A stretch of 16,434 nucleotides of DNA from an uncultured Lachnospiraceae bacterium. Lineage in GTDB: Bacteria; Bacillota; Clostridia; Lachnospirales; Lachnospiraceae. The position numbers and the translations under genes are program-made. Below the pieces are notes generated by a model, which was not told the origin of the DNA, ran no database searches, and worked only from the letters and a program-made list of their open reading frames with translations. This document shows, in pieces, positions 15,852 to 16,434 of the stretch; position 1 is the first letter of the stretch, and each line of letters begins with the position of its first letter. The stretch lies in NCBI GenBank assembly GCA_937901625.1, contig CALDIE010000135.1:1-16434 (forward strand), written 5' to 3'.

Positions 15852-16434
15852 GAATTTCTCTTACCCTGTCTACATTTGGCACCTGATAGGTATCCAGCAG
15901 ATTTCCTTCGGAATCGACATATCCGAATTCTTCCAGTTTACGTTCTGTCTCACGGTTTACGATCTTTACCACATCGTCTATTTCCGATCGGATCGTTTCA
16001 CCGTTTACCACTACATTGTTAAAGGCGTTGCTTACTTCTCTCTCCATCATGTAGGAACCCAGAAGTCTCGGCGCTTCCAATATGTATTCTGCCTGCTCTA
16101 TGATGATCTCCTTATCACCGGTGGGATAAGGCAGTCTTGAAAATGCCTCCAGATTCGCCGTCGGCCAGATATATTCATCCCCGTACATGATCTGAAGCAT
16201 CTGTCCGAATTCCGCCTGTACCTCTGCGCAAGACCACCAGTCCATGAATTCCCACGCCTTCTGTTCCCGTTCATCATCCGACTTAAACATCACCGTGCTC
16301 TCCGCGCCGCCCGACATATATCTTTTGATCTCCCCGGTCTCTTCATCTTTCACTCCGGGTACCAGGGCGATCTGCCAGGAGTTGGCAATCTCCGGCCAAA
16401 TCAACGCTACACAGGCCTTCTTCTCGTTCTTTCC
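15841..16434 (-). CDS. Sugar-binding protein of the first ABC importer (C-terminal part only)
   Basis: An open frame of 198 codons enters from the right edge and stops at a TGA in 15841-15843. The translation has the C-terminal lobe of large extracellular sugar-binding proteins: a strand with [11 protein letters not shown], then [12 protein letters not shown], then [19 protein letters not shown], where the WW and Gln/Phe-Gly pattern is typical, and finally helices ending near VREILER. The TTG at 16404 is an internal leucine codon and not a start. The signal peptide and N-terminal lobe lie outside the window. The stop is inside the next permease gene if that gene starts at its TTG, which implies coupled translation. 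The ligand is unknown. Confidence 0.88.
   Translation of the reverse strand, partial: GKNEKKACVALIWPEIANSWQIALVPGVKDEETGEIKRYMSGGAESTVMFKSDDEREQKAWEFMDWWSCAEVQAEFGQMLQIMYGDEYIWPTANLEAFSRLPYPTGDKEIIIEQAEYILEAPRLLGSYMMEREVSNAFNNVVVNGETIRSEIDDVVKIVNRETERKLEEFGYVDSEGNLLDTYQVPNVDRVREILER

Noticed and set aside
16375..16404. TTG at 16404 as the start of a short 187-residue protein
   Set aside because: The frame is open to the window edge and the protein begins in the middle of a binding-protein fold, so the gene is truncated by the window and does not start here.

Overview
The window looks like a carbohydrate-use locus from a Gram-positive anaerobe of the Clostridia, most likely Lachnospiraceae. 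That assignment is an inference from the strong AGGAGG-type ribosome binding sites, the mid-range GC content, the two Lys-rich LAAC lipoprotein signals and the gene set; no marker gene is present. Ten of the eleven intact or nearly intact genes, the truncated gene at the left edge and the partial gene at the right edge all read on the minus strand, so transcription runs from right to left. No tRNA, rRNA, CRISPR array or insertion sequence was seen, and no stretch over 300 bases lacks a gene.

In transcription order the locus holds: the C-terminal part of a sugar-binding lipoprotein (15841-16434, N-terminus outside the window); its two permeases (14838-15851 and 13948-14826); a large membrane protein with an NHL-type beta-propeller, a helical repeat and a Yip1-like membrane domain (11864-13924); a secreted protein resembling DUF5696 (9667-11874); a second permease pair (8618-9667 and 7540-8688); a second binding lipoprotein (5932-7464); a LamG-type lipoprotein with two tandem C-terminal modules (3815-5863); a GH43 glycosidase (2685-3692); and a GH127 beta-L-arabinofuranosidase (543-2651). 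Gaps are short (11 to 122 bp) and several genes overlap, so much of this is probably one or two long transcripts.

A working model: the LamG/CBM-like lipoprotein and the binding lipoproteins capture an L-arabinose-rich plant glycan or its fragments at the cell surface; two CUT1-type ABC importers bring oligosaccharides in; and the GH43 and GH127 enzymes, which have no signal peptide, remove arabinofuranose units inside the cell. No ATPase is encoded in the window, so the importers must use one encoded elsewhere, as is common for CUT1 systems. The propeller/Yip1 protein and the DUF5696-like protein sit between the two importers and have no established role; they are the best candidates for an undescribed function.

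The left end is scarred. Bases of about 441-611 encode, on the plus strand, a fragment of an adenine DNA methyltransferase (Mod-like, with a DFFAGSGTT motif). On one side it replaces the last residues of the GH127 gene, and on the other it replaces the N-terminus of a truncated acidic, probably secreted protein (1-440). This is either a real rearrangement or an assembly join.
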